From Paraneptunicella aestuarii (GTDB taxonomy: Bacteria; Pseudomonadota; Gammaproteobacteria; Enterobacterales; Alteromonadaceae), in the NCBI RefSeq assembly GCF_019900845.1, contig NZ_CP074570.1:2294001-2358000 (forward strand): 64,000 nucleotides of DNA, written 5' to 3'. The notes beneath the pieces are model-generated. The model was not told the origin of the DNA. It did no database searches and saw nothing but the letters and a program-made list of their open reading frames with translations. Within the stretch, counting starts at the first letter, position 1, and each line of letters begins with the position of its first letter. Shown piece by piece: positions 37,764-47,516 of this stretch. The translations under genes were made by a program, and so were the position numbers.

Positions 37764-40184
37764 ATGTGGCGTCAATTCATCGCCTTATGTATTGTTGCAG
37801 TATTACCTACCAGTGTTCTGGGCAAAACATTTCTGGGGCATGAATTACAACAGCATACCCTTATCGTTAAAACGGACGAAGGCGACCTGCATTTTAGACC
37901 TATTAATCCTGAATCGGTGGAAGTGTCGTTTAACAAACCAAATGTAAAACAACTCGATTCTTTCGCGTTAGCCGATAGCAATACAAGTGTTCCATTTGCA
38001 TTACAGGCTAATTCAGAAACGCTGATTTTTTCCAGTAAAGAGCTTCAGATCGTTATTAAAAAACAGCCGTTCTCAGTGGCTTTCAAGAAAAACGGCAAGA
38101 CATTACTTGAGCATGAAAGTGGTTTCTTTTCATTAGACTCGATGCGCGGCGTGCGCTTTAAACTGCAAGAACAAGAAAAACTGCTGGGGGGCGGGCAACG
38201 CGTGCTTGGCATGGATCGTCGAGGCCAGCGTTTAAAGCTCTACAACCAAACCTTTTGGGGTTATTCCTACGAAGCCAAGGCGCTGTATTACAGCTTGCCT
38301 GGGGTACTTTCCAGCAATAAATATATTCTGGTATTTGATAACTCTGCCAAAGGCTATCTGGATCTGGGTAAATCAGATAAAGATGTGATGCAGCTAGAAG
38401 CGGTTGCCGGGCGTAATGCGTATATCTTTGTCGCTGCTGATGACTATCCTGAATTAATGGACAACTACACCAAGGTTACCGGAAAACAGCCTCTACCACC
38501 TCGTTGGGCGTTGGGGAGTTTTGCTTCACGCTTTGGTTATCATTCTGAGGAAGAAGTACGCAATGTAGTGAAGCTTTATCAGCAGCAAGACATCCCCTTA
38601 GATGCGGTCATCATTGATATTTACTGGTTTGGCAAAGATGTGCGTGGGCACATGGGCTCGTTGGATTGGGAGCGTGAAACCTTTCCAACTGGCGAGAAGA
38701 TGATCCAGGATTTCAAAGCGGACAATATCAAAACCCTGCTTGTGACTGAACCTTACTTTATTAACACCTCTAAACAATGGCAAAGCGCGGTAGAAGAGGG
38801 CGTCTTAGCCAAAAACCTTGCGGGTGATACCCGAAAAATAGACATGTTCTTTGGTCTTGGTGGTTTGATCGATATCTTCGACCCGAAAGCGCAGGACTGG
38901 TTCTGGAACCACTATGATCGATTATTCAAGCAAGGCGTTGCCGGCGTTTGGGGCGATCTTGGAGAGCCTGAAGCACATCCATCCGATGTGATCCATGCCA
39001 TAGGTTCAGCCGATGAAGTACATAATGCCTTTGGTCACACCTGGGCTGGAATGTTGTACAACAAGCATCTGCAACATTACCCTGATGATAGATTGTTTAT
39101 CTTAATGCGAGCAGGGTTTGCGGGCTCTCAGCGTTATGGCATGTTGCCCTGGACAGGTGATGTAGAGCGTTCATGGGGTGGTTTAAGTGCTCAAGTGGAA
39201 TTGTCCTTACAAATGGGATTGCTAGGGCTCGCCTATAACCACTCAGACTTAGGCGGTTTTGCCCGTGGTGATGAACTGGATACCGAGCTGTATATTCGCT
39301 GGTTGCAGTATGGTGTATTTCAACCAATCTACCGGGTACATGGTTTGGAAACTGTGGCTCCAGAGCCTGTTTTTCACGATGAGGCTACCAAAAACATCGT
39401 GCGTAACTACATCAAATTACGCTATCAGCTCTTGCCTTACATTTACACCCTGTCCTATGAGAACAGCACCTCGGGTATGCCTATGATGCGCCCTTTGTTC
39501 TTTGCTGAACCTGATAAGCTAAGCGCAATGGATTATAAGGATGGATATTTTTGGGGCGATGCTTTTTGGGTGAATCCGATTGATAAACCCAATCTGGAAA
39601 CCAAAACTGAATACTTACCCGAAGGTTATTGGTTCAACTTCTGGGACGACAGCATCAAACTGGGCGGTAAGCAGTTTGAATCAAAAGTGACGTTAGAACA
39701 AATACCGGTTTGGGTGAAAGCGGGAAGCTTTGTGCCAATGGCTCCGCCACACAACAATACCGAGCAATATCATGGTGAGCAGGTCATCGTACATTATTAT
39801 CATCACGATTCGGTTAGTCAGGCACAAGGCCAGTTGTATCAGGATGATGGCAAGTATCGAAATAGCCTTCAGGAACAACGCTATTCATTGTTCCAGTTTT
39901 CAGCACAAAACAATAAAAACGCGCTAACGCTGGAAGCTCACAAAAGCGGCAATGGTTATCAAGAAGAACCTGAGCGACGCCAATTTATCTGGACTATTCA
40001 CAATATCCAATCTCAGCCTAAAGCTGTCTCGATAAATGGTGAAACGACTCAGGCATTAGCAGATCAGAAAGCGCTAAGCAAAGCGACGACTGGTTTCTGG
40101 TTTGACCCTACATCCCAACAACTCAACATAGTTTCTGCCTGGAATAACAGCACAGAAACCATTCGCATAAAGGTTATTCAGTAA
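37764..40184 (+). CDS. GH31 alpha-glucosidase or transglucosidase, exported
   Basis: 806 aa glycoside hydrolase family 31. Signal peptide of about 20 residues (MWRQFIALCIVAVLPTSVLG). An N-terminal beta-sandwich precedes the (beta/alpha)8 barrel. Catalytic nucleophile is D398 in WGDLGEPE; the acid/base is D466 in WTGDVERSWGGL. The nucleophile motif differs from the classical WNDMNEP of alpha-glucosidases and resembles, as I recall, GH31 4-alpha-glucosyltransferases such as the Cellvibrio enzyme Agd31B. AGGGGG precedes the ATG. Works with the following pullulanase on starch-derived oligosaccharides, probably in the periplasm. Confidence 0.9.
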   Translation: MWRQFIALCIVAVLPTSVLGKTFLGHELQQHTLIVKTDEGDLHFRPINPESVEVSFNKPNVKQLDSFALADSNTSVPFALQANSETLIFSSKELQIVIKKQPFSVAFKKNGKTLLEHESGFFSLDSMRGVRFKLQEQEKLLGGGQRVLGMDRRGQRLKLYNQTFWGYSYEAKALYYSLPGVLSSNKYILVFDNSAKGYLDLGKSDKDVMQLEAVAGRNAYIFVAADDYPELMDNYTKVTGKQPLPPRWALGSFASRFGYHSEEEVRNVVKLYQQQDIPLDAVIIDIYWFGKDVRGHMGSLDWERETFPTGEKMIQDFKADNIKTLLVTEPYFINTSKQWQSAVEEGVLAKNLAGDTRKIDMFFGLGGLIDIFDPKAQDWFWNHYDRLFKQGVAGVWGDLGEPEAHPSDVIHAIGSADEVHNAFGHTWAGMLYNKHLQHYPDDRLFILMRAGFAGSQRYGMLPWTGDVERSWGGLSAQVELSLQMGLLGLAYNHSDLGGFARGDELDTELYIRWLQYGVFQPIYRVHGLETVAPEPVFHDEATKNIVRNYIKLRYQLLPYIYTLSYENSTSGMPMMRPLFFAEPDKLSAMDYKDGYFWGDAFWVNPIDKPNLETKTEYLPEGYWFNFWDDSIKLGGKQFESKVTLEQIPVWVKAGSFVPMAPPHNNTEQYHGEQVIVHYYHHDSVSQAQGQLYQDDGKYRNSLQEQRYSLFQFSAQNNKNALTLEAHKSGNGYQEEPERRQFIWTIHNIQSQPKAVSINGETTQALADQKALSKATTGFWFDPTSQQLNIVSAWNNSTETIRIKVIQ

Positions 40185-43073
40185 ATGAGTGCAGTATTGA
40201 GAACGAAAGTGAGACATGACAGGATGAAAGATAACGCTTTTAAGCAACGTTTTTTTAATAATACGGTTAGACAGGTTGGGAGGGCTGTGGCCTTATCGGG
40301 GCTGCTTTTTGGTAGTTCTGCAATCCATGTTTATGCTGAATCATTACCGAATTCAGAGGTTATTGATTTTAGTCATGCGGCTCAGGATTTTGCTGCGCAT
40401 TGGGTGACACCAAGCGTTATCTTGTTGAAGAATGCGCCTGCAAAAGCGGTATTGGCTTATTCTAAAAGCGCCTCTTTGGATGAGGATTTAAAAACCCGAC
40501 AATATGTTGCGCTATCACCTGTTGCAATGTCGGCTGATTTAAAGCAACGATATCCCCATTTATCCGGGTTTAAAGCCTTCAAAATCGAACTGGATACCAA
40601 GCAGGTCAAAAGTCTTTTGAAGAAGCAGTTAGCGGTGATTTCTCTGAATGAAAATAATACTGCGCAGCAGGTATCCTATGTGCAACATTATGGCGTGTTG
40701 GATGCCCTATATACATCTGGTCAAAACGATGCAGATGAACTGCCTTATGGTGCTATATATGGACAAGCGGTTGGGAAAGGCGGTGATCACAAAGAGACTT
40801 TGTTCAGAGTCTGGGCTCCTACCGCCGAGCAAGTGTATGTGTATCTTTATGATGAAGATAAAAAGTTAATAACCAGTCTGCCGTTGGTTGAAGATAGCAA
40901 CACCGGAGCATGGACTGTTTCCACCCGTATTGCTCCTCAGGGCACTTACTACCGGTATGAGGTGGAAACGTATCACTATGCTTCAAAAGCCAATGAAAAA
41001 TTATTGGTAACAGACCCATATTCACTGAGCCTGTCACGTAATAGTGAATATTCTCAGGTCGTTGATTTAAGTGCCTCCAACACTTATCCCAAAGGCTGGG
41101 AAAAGCAAATGATTACCGGAATAGACAGACCCGAAGAAAATGTACTTTATGAAGTTCATATACGCGATTTTAGTGCTGCTGATACACAACTTTCCAACCC
41201 GCAGTTTGCCGGGAAATATAAAGCCTTTAGTGAAACTGAAAGCGATGGTGCGCGTCAGTTAAAGCGCTTAAAAGATGCGGGGCTGAATACCATTCACTTG
41301 CTGCCAACTTACGATATCAGCACGGTGAATGAAGATCCTGAGCAAACGATTTATCCTACCGATACTTTGCAGAAAGTCTGTACTTTGTTGCCGCAAGTCA
41401 GTGTGTGTGCAAGTGAGTCGGATAAGCATAAAACCATAAGTGAAATACTCTCGGGTTACGATCCATTAAGCGGCGATGCTCAAGCATTGATCGAAGAAAT
41501 ACGCCCGCACGATGCTTATAACTGGGGTTATGATCCGTATCATTACACGGTTCCTGAAGGCAGTTATGCGTTAAATCCGGAAGGTATTCCACGTATTGTG
41601 GAATTCAGGGAAATGGTTCAATCCATCCATAACAAAGGTTTTCGCGTTGTAATGGATGTGGTTTACAACCATACCTTTGCATCGGGATTAGGTGAAAAGT
41701 CGGTATTAGATAAAGTGGTTCCCCAGTATTACCATCGTCTTAACCCGATTACGGGCACAGTAGAACAATCCACCTGTTGCGACAACACTGCTACAGAACA
41801 TCGTATGATGGCCAAGCTCATGATCGATTCTCTGGTTGTCTGGGCAAGAGACTATAAGATCGATGGCTTCCGTTTTGATTTAATGGGGCATCAACCTAAA
41901 GCGGCCATGCTTGAAGCCAGACAAGCTGTTCGCGCTGTGGATCCCGATACTTACTTTTATGGTGAAGGCTGGAATTTTGGTGAGGTGGTGAATAATGCTC
42001 AGTTTATTCAAGCCTCTCAAACTGAATTGGCAGGAACAGAGATCGGAACCTTTACTGACAGGTTGCGGGACGCGGTGAGAGGCGGTTCATCGTTTGCCTT
42101 TAAAGACGCTATTCGCGAGGGGCAGGGTATTGGCAATGGCTTATTAACCGTTCCTAATGAGCTTCAAAATGACGCTAATCACCAAGCTATGATGGATGAA
42201 TATTCGGTGTCGATGGATCAGCTACGCATCGGATTAGCGGGGAATTTAAAAGCGTTTCCTCTTGAGAACAGTCAGGGACAAAAGGTCACAGGGCTGGATA
42301 TTCCTTATGGAGACGCTGGAACTGGCTATGCTGACGATCCGGCGGACACCATTAATTATGTGTCGAAGCACGATAATCAAACTCTTTGGGACAATAATCA
42401 ATATCGTATTGCCTTTGAGGTTTCTACCGATGACCGAGTGAATATGCAGGTATTGTCATTGGCTTATCCATTATTATCTCAAGGGATCCCATTTCTTCAC
42501 ATGGGAAGCGAGTTGTTGAGATCGAAATCATATTTAAGAGACAGTTTTGATTTCAACTATTGGTTTAATAAAGTCGATTTTTCAATGCAGAGTAATAATT
42601 ACCATGTAGGATTACCGCCCAAAGTTAAGGATGGTGATAATTGGGAATTAATACAGCGCATTATTAAAAACAATGAAGGCAGAGATTTAGTCTCACCTGA
42701 GCATATTCAGCGAGCAAATAATATGTTTTTGGAATTGCTTCGCATAAGAACAAGCTCACCTTTATTTAGCCTGTCAAGTAAGGATGAAATTATTCAACGG
42801 GTTAAATTTCATAATACAGGTAAAAAGCAACAGCAAGGCTTAATCGTGATGAGCATTAATGATGAAACGCCATGGCAAAACCTGGATCCCAATTTCGATG
42901 AAATACTAGTGATTTTCAATAATGGGGGTGAAACGAAAGAAGTGAAATTACCTTCATCCTCATATCGATTACATCCGGCATTAGTGAATAGTGCCAACCC
43001 TCGTTTAGCTCAATTGCAATTGGGGGAGACGGTGGTTGCACCTGCACTAACTGCACTGGTGTTGGTTCGATAA
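40185..43073 (+). CDS. Pullulanase-type alpha-1,6-glucosidase (GH13)
   Basis: 962 aa debranching enzyme. An N-terminal hydrophobic stretch (residues about 33-48, ALSGLLFGSSAIHVYA) acts as signal peptide. A CBM48-like domain with LFRVWAPTAEQVYVYLY near residue 207 is followed by the pullulanase YNWGYDP motif and GH13 regions I (DVVYNH), II (GFRFDLMGH, nucleophile D565), III (YGEGWNF, acid/base E594) and IV (SKHDNQ, D730). ATG 40185 abuts the GH31 stop; a downstream ATG at 40224 would give a more ordinary signal peptide and may be the real start. Cleaves alpha-1,6 branches of imported glucans. Confidence 0.92.
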   Translation: MSAVLRTKVRHDRMKDNAFKQRFFNNTVRQVGRAVALSGLLFGSSAIHVYAESLPNSEVIDFSHAAQDFAAHWVTPSVILLKNAPAKAVLAYSKSASLDEDLKTRQYVALSPVAMSADLKQRYPHLSGFKAFKIELDTKQVKSLLKKQLAVISLNENNTAQQVSYVQHYGVLDALYTSGQNDADELPYGAIYGQAVGKGGDHKETLFRVWAPTAEQVYVYLYDEDKKLITSLPLVEDSNTGAWTVSTRIAPQGTYYRYEVETYHYASKANEKLLVTDPYSLSLSRNSEYSQVVDLSASNTYPKGWEKQMITGIDRPEENVLYEVHIRDFSAADTQLSNPQFAGKYKAFSETESDGARQLKRLKDAGLNTIHLLPTYDISTVNEDPEQTIYPTDTLQKVCTLLPQVSVCASESDKHKTISEILSGYDPLSGDAQALIEEIRPHDAYNWGYDPYHYTVPEGSYALNPEGIPRIVEFREMVQSIHNKGFRVVMDVVYNHTFASGLGEKSVLDKVVPQYYHRLNPITGTVEQSTCCDNTATEHRMMAKLMIDSLVVWARDYKIDGFRFDLMGHQPKAAMLEARQAVRAVDPDTYFYGEGWNFGEVVNNAQFIQASQTELAGTEIGTFTDRLRDAVRGGSSFAFKDAIREGQGIGNGLLTVPNELQNDANHQAMMDEYSVSMDQLRIGLAGNLKAFPLENSQGQKVTGLDIPYGDAGTGYADDPADTINYVSKHDNQTLWDNNQYRIAFEVSTDDRVNMQVLSLAYPLLSQGIPFLHMGSELLRSKSYLRDSFDFNYWFNKVDFSMQSNNYHVGLPPKVKDGDNWELIQRIIKNNEGRDLVSPEHIQRANNMFLELLRIRTSSPLFSLSSKDEIIQRVKFHNTGKKQQQGLIVMSINDETPWQNLDPNFDEILVIFNNGGETKEVKLPSSSYRLHPALVNSANPRLAQLQLGETVVAPALTALVLVR

Positions 43074-43093
43074 GCAATAAAACTCGAACGCGC

Positions 43094-43125
43094 CTCCAGC
43101 CGCAGAAGTGCGGCTGGAGAGCATT
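43094..43125 (+). terminator. Strong terminator of the glucan locus
   Basis: An 11-bp perfect GC-rich stem, CTCCAGCCGCA 43094-43104 with TGCGGCTGGAG 43109-43119, carries a GAAG loop and is followed by AGCATTTATCTTT. It closes the transcript 20 bases after the pullulanase stop. Confidence 0.88.
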
Positions 43126-43155
43126 TATCTTTAATTGTCATAACGCTCTAACACG

Positions 43156-43239
43156 ATGAATTGGATCTGCTTATTGAATGTACTTGGTGGCTTGCTTGCG
43201 TGGGCAGGAATCGGTTTCAATGTTGTATTAATGATTTAA
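43156..43239 (+). CDS. Possible 27-aa hydrophobic peptide
   Basis: ATG frame encoding 27 residues, beginning MNWICLLNVLGG and ending NVVLMI: one continuous membrane-type segment. No good ribosome site is visible and it follows the glucan-locus terminator by about 35 bases. Probably chance; listed because its last 12 bases overlap a second membrane-type frame on the opposite strand. Confidence 0.15.
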   Translation: MNWICLLNVLGGLLAWAGIGFNVVLMI

Positions 43240-43347
43240 GTATATCGTCGCGTACAACTGCCAAATTAAATAAAAACAAACGCAAGCAATGACAATATTT
43301 GCAAAGCGATACAAAAACTTAAGCAATGTTCTTTTAACCGGTTCCAT
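43228..43347 (-). CDS. Possible 39-aa single-pass membrane peptide
   Basis: ATG at 43347 (minus strand) opens a 39-residue frame: a basic N-terminus (MEPVKRTLLKFLYR) then one hydrophobic segment ANIVIACVCFYLIWQLY. The positive-inside charge layout is typical of small membrane proteins. A weak TAGG lies about 9 bases before the ATG. It is upstream of no gene in its own direction. No known family recognised. Confidence 0.25.
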   Translation of the reverse strand: MEPVKRTLLKFLYRFANIVIACVCFYLIWQLYATIYLNH

Positions 43348-43639
43348 TTTTAACAACCTATACTACAAAACTAATACTGCTATAAATGAAATCATTCGTT
43401 GATTAATGCTGATTTGAATAAACAGAAAAATGTGAATTCAAACTGACAAGGAAATGATTTCAATTGGTCATGACTTTAAAAGGCTAATGGTGGTTTAAAT
43501 ATCTTCGCTTGTCAAATACGACCAGTTGTAATTATGTCGGCATCTTCCAGTTTTTAAATTCTCTTTTTTATCATTTACATCAACATTAATTGAGAGCAGA
43601 TGTAAGTAAAATAATTAAAAATTTAAGAAAATTAAAAAG

Positions 43640-44413
43640 TTAAATTAGCCCCATTAATATCAAAAATGAAATTAATACCAGTAACACCGATATTAATGAC
43701 TTAATAATATTGATGGTAATTTTTTCAATAAACTTGCTACCAAAATACACACCGATAAAAGCGCATAATGAGGCGAGGGTGACGAGCATCCAGTCTACTT
43801 TCACTGAATGGCTGCTAAAACTGACACCATATACAAGTAAGCGGGCAACATCCACGAGTACGGCAATAACTACACCTGTACCTATGAATTGCTTTTTATC
43901 AAGGTTGGATTTGACCAGAAACATACTTCTGAAAGCCCCTTGATGCCCCGATAGCCCACCGAAAAAACCACTTAGTGCTCCACCATATGGCAGCCAACGT
44001 TCCGCAAATCTTAGGTTGGCAAATTTAGGAGAAAGCTCCAGGGAAACAAAAAACAGAATGACACCACCAATGACCAAATTGATATAGCTTGTTGTGCCTT
44101 GGTATCCCGAAAATTGATAGTTTATTGGACTATTGAAATCGCCAAGCGCAATAAGCAGATAGGCTCCAATAAAGGCAAACAGGGTTGCAGGTAGCCCAAA
44201 CTTGATGATGTGTTTCATTACTGCATGTTTGCCCAGCAGGAGCAGTTTCATCAGGTTATTACTCAGATGCACTATGGCTGTTGTTGCAATAGCCACTTCC
44301 AATGGAAAAAACAACGCGACAACGGGCATAAGCAAAGTACCCAATCCAAATCCAGAGAAGAGCGTAAGTAACGAAGCGAAAAAAGCGGTTAAACAAACGA
44401 CAAGGATATCCAT
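43640..44413 (-). CDS. TauE/SafE-family (TSUP) permease
   Basis: 257 aa inner-membrane protein with about eight hydrophobic segments, in the TSUP family of putative anion or organosulfur exporters. Family cues are the N-terminal LTLFSGFGLGTLLMPVVALF and the central repeat GALSGFFGGLSGHQGAFRSMFL near residue 145. Substrate unknown: relatives move sulfite, sulfoacetate or similar anions. It stands alone, convergent with the glucan locus and divergent from the signalling cluster. I see no clear terminator behind it. Confidence 0.87.
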   Translation of the reverse strand: MDILVVCLTAFFASLLTLFSGFGLGTLLMPVVALFFPLEVAIATTAIVHLSNNLMKLLLLGKHAVMKHIIKFGLPATLFAFIGAYLLIALGDFNSPINYQFSGYQGTTSYINLVIGGVILFFVSLELSPKFANLRFAERWLPYGGALSGFFGGLSGHQGAFRSMFLVKSNLDKKQFIGTGVVIAVLVDVARLLVYGVSFSSHSVKVDWMLVTLASLCAFIGVYFGSKFIEKITINIIKSLISVLLVLISFLILMGLI

Positions 44414-44791
44414 AGAAGAGCAGCAATATTGTTATTTTTGTTGAGTGAATTATGCCTAAGCCAAGTCAATGCGTCTATGCTCGGGAAAAATCGCTGAAGC
44501 TCCAAGGGAGTGGGTTAATGTGCGTCTGTGATATATTGCTGTGGGCAACTAATCGTTTTGGAATAGCCATTAAGCCTCTCCTGTTAACCTTAACTTTCTG
44601 AAAAAAATCACATGGATACTCGTATGTCGATTTTTGTAAGCTACTGATTACGCTTTTTGTCTTTGCTCATCATCAAGTTACATCTTGATCCGCGCTTTAC
44701 TCCATATTATTAATGTGTATATTAATAACCATTAAATGGTGTGATTTCCATAAATGAAATGTTGATTCTTTCTGCCTTACGAGGTGCGTAA
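44414..44791. other. Divergent spacer, TSUP permease / signalling gene
   Basis: 378 bases without ORF. Must include promoters in both directions. TTACGAGG at 44777-44784 is a fair ribosome site for ATG 44792. No clear operator palindrome seen. Confidence 0.4.
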
Positions 44792-47095
44792 ATGCCGGTT
44801 GATGTTTACACCAAAGTAATAGTGATTAGTGATGATACCTTGCAGGAAGTTAAAACAGGTGAATCACATTCCGACTTTGAATGGATTAGCCCCAAATCAG
44901 ATTTTTTAACGAGCATGTTATCTGGCGCAGATGTGCTGGATGTGATTGTCCTGGATTTAGATATGAGTTCCAGGGATGTGTTGCTTGTTCTTAATAAACT
45001 TGCTCCTTTTAAACATTCCCTCACCTTGGTGTTATTGGTCGGAAATAACGTTGATTCTATCCATACAGTGCTTGAGTATACTGAAAACCTGGGGATTAAG
45101 GTTTCCTCGTCGTTGTCCAAACCTGCTAATCGATCCGATTTGCCGTTGCTGATAGATGCAGCTATCCAGCAAAACGAGCTGGATGAGCAACTCAACAGCA
45201 TATCATTGCATACTTCACTGGATTACTATGAAGCGCTATCTAATGGTTATTTTTCTGTCGTCTATCAACCAGAGATAGATGTGTTGAGCGACCAAATCGT
45301 TGGCGTTGAATGTTTGGCTAGGTTGTACTTGCCCGAAACGGGTATGGTGGTACCTACTATATTTATCCCTGATCTTGAAAGAGTCGGGCTAATAAATCAG
45401 TTTACCTTACTTATTCTGGAGCATTCTCTCAATGAGTTGCAGAGCCTGTTTCAACAGGGATATCAGTTCTCTATCGCTTTTAATTTAAATGCCTCTTCTT
45501 TAACCCATCAGTTTGTAGAAGAAATTCGATTAAAAGTCGCCAGTGTTGAAATTGACTCTGAATTCATCACCTTTGAAATTGATGATTGTAACGATTTGCT
45601 AAATAATGCTGTTGCCATGTCATCGTTGAAACAGTTACGAAAATTGGGTTTTAATCTTTGTATAGATAATTTTGAGAGTTGTAAAAACGCAGCACGTTTA
45701 ATTAGCGATACATCATTCAATGGAATAAAAATAAATTATAAACAGCTATCTTCCGAATCTCGGAATATAGCGCAGAACAACGAATTCCTCTCATTACTCA
45801 ATCAGGCTGGAAAAAAACATTTCAAAGTTATCTACAAGCGAATTGATCGTAGTAGCCAACATCAACGTTTAAAGAACGAATATGGTCGTTTGCAACAAGG
45901 TTTTTTCCTCTCAGAACCATTAAGTATTAATGAATTACGTGAAAAACTTTTCCTGTCTATTAACCATAATCAAAAGGAAAGAACGACGTCACTGGAAGAA
46001 CTGTGTGAAAAGATCCAATCATTTGAAGGTGATATCGTCTGGATATCTAATCAGAACCAAGTGGATAGCATTGCGCTGGAACTTGCAAAATATATCCCCA
46101 ATCTTAAACACTCATCGCTTACTGATAAGTTAGAGCACTGCCAACTTATTATTTTCGATAATCAACTAAATCTCGAAACTATCGAATCTTTTCTCCATCA
46201 GTACCCGGGGATTAAGTCACTGGTTCTATATCGACGAGCTTTAGGAAAATGCCCCGTGTATTTATTTGAACTCGGAGTGTCTGACATTATTGAGTCGAAT
46301 GTTTCGACAATGGAGTTAGTTTACCGTATTCATAATATTCTGGAGCAGCGTACTATAAATGCATCTGTCAACGACATTGCCATGAAAGCTATGCGGCAGG
46401 CTGCTCAATATGGTGCAATTGTTAATTACTGCAAGGATGCATTCGCACTACATTCTCCTGAGAAATTATTACGCCATACCATACGCTTTTTTGAGAATGA
46501 AATAGGAGTAAAAATAGCAATATCTTTAACGAATGATACCCAGGAATACATTGACGTTTCTGATCAAAAAGATTGTCCGGATCTTGTGCGCAAAGTTATG
46601 AGGGTTCTTCATACCAAAGGGCGTGTCTATCAGTATCGGGAACAGCGATTGGTATTTAATGCTTCGGGAGTGTGTATATTAGTGCTTAATGCTCCCACCG
46701 ATGAGGTTGAAAATGGAAATTTGAAAGATATAGGCGCGGCCATTATCAATGTTTTGGAAGAAAAATGGGATGAAGTATTAAAACAGCAAGCCCTGTTAAC
46801 TATCTCGTCACAATTACAATCCGTATCTACGGATTTAAATACAGTATTGGCAACATTAAACAACAAAAAGAATAAAGCGTTGCAATTGTTCTCTCAAAAG
46901 ATCAGAGATAGTTTTCATGTAATGGATTTAACGATAGAACAAGAAGAATACATGTTGGATTTGGCGCAAGATATTATGAAAGCTTTATCCTTCGATGATG
47001 AAATGAATGAATTGGTTGGCTTGGTTGATGAGATTAGAGAAGTTGCTCATCAGAGACTTGAAAAGCAAGACACAAAAATACCCCGAAATAAATAA
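44792..47095 (+). CDS. Pseudo-receiver / degenerate EAL signalling protein A
   Basis: 767 aa cytosolic protein. Domains by eye: receiver-like 1-125 with D55 in VLDLDMSS; EAL-like about 145-400; a second receiver-like segment about 410-525 (ending LFELGVSDIIES); then a C-terminal region 530-767 shared with the next gene. The EAL domain keeps E173 (VECLARL) and E262 (FEIDDC) but has D292-N293 instead of the metal-binding DD, KIN for KID, and no AEGVE glutamate (IYKRID). It should not hydrolyse c-di-GMP; binding or a protein-interaction role is possible. Paralogue follows 421 bases downstream. No frameshift is evident. Confidence 0.8.
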   Translation: MPVDVYTKVIVISDDTLQEVKTGESHSDFEWISPKSDFLTSMLSGADVLDVIVLDLDMSSRDVLLVLNKLAPFKHSLTLVLLVGNNVDSIHTVLEYTENLGIKVSSSLSKPANRSDLPLLIDAAIQQNELDEQLNSISLHTSLDYYEALSNGYFSVVYQPEIDVLSDQIVGVECLARLYLPETGMVVPTIFIPDLERVGLINQFTLLILEHSLNELQSLFQQGYQFSIAFNLNASSLTHQFVEEIRLKVASVEIDSEFITFEIDDCNDLLNNAVAMSSLKQLRKLGFNLCIDNFESCKNAARLISDTSFNGIKINYKQLSSESRNIAQNNEFLSLLNQAGKKHFKVIYKRIDRSSQHQRLKNEYGRLQQGFFLSEPLSINELREKLFLSINHNQKERTTSLEELCEKIQSFEGDIVWISNQNQVDSIALELAKYIPNLKHSSLTDKLEHCQLIIFDNQLNLETIESFLHQYPGIKSLVLYRRALGKCPVYLFELGVSDIIESNVSTMELVYRIHNILEQRTINASVNDIAMKAMRQAAQYGAIVNYCKDAFALHSPEKLLRHTIRFFENEIGVKIAISLTNDTQEYIDVSDQKDCPDLVRKVMRVLHTKGRVYQYREQRLVFNASGVCILVLNAPTDEVENGNLKDIGAAIINVLEEKWDEVLKQQALLTISSQLQSVSTDLNTVLATLNNKKNKALQLFSQKIRDSFHVMDLTIEQEEYMLDLAQDIMKALSFDDEMNELVGLVDEIREVAHQRLEKQDTKIPRNK

Positions 47096-47516
47096 ATATT
47101 CCCGATTTAATCGTAAAACAGTTAATCTCGCTGCATATTTCACAAGTGCTGAATGCCTTTTATTCTAAGGCCTTCTGGCAATATTTTTTTAAATATGAAA
47201 AAAATAATGAAGTTTAGATCTCGATCAATATTTTATTGACTATACTTAATTTTGACTCTCTGCCTTGTTTAATTGTTCTTCATTTGTATTTACATTTAAT
47301 TTTGATGAGACAAGTAGTAAGTGGGAAAAGCGGTGGGGCCATAGATTGTTTAATTGGTTTCTTTTCACTAGAGCCTCTTTAATTTAAATCACCTGTTTTT
47401 TTGCCTGTAATTCCCCCCTTACTCGTTAAATGGAGTCGAGGGCTCAACGACGTTCTTTGATGGAAAAATAAGAAGAATGAGTTGATTCGAAGTCAATGTT
47501 GTAAGAGGTTAATCTC
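47096..47516. other. Spacer between the two EAL-like genes
   Basis: 421 bases, AT-rich, no ORF. A short GCCTT/AAGGC stem at 47155-47171 and a T-run at 47184-47190 may form a weak terminator for the first gene. AAGAGG at 47502-47507 serves ATG 47517, so the second gene may have its own promoter here. Confidence 0.4.

Larger units (their letters stand above)
43120..43639. other. Spacer with two opposed micro-ORFs
   Basis: About 520 bases between the glucan locus terminator and the converging permease gene. Only the small frames at 43156-43239 (plus) and 43228-43347 (minus) are of note; the rest is AT-rich with nothing recognisable. Confidence 0.4.
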
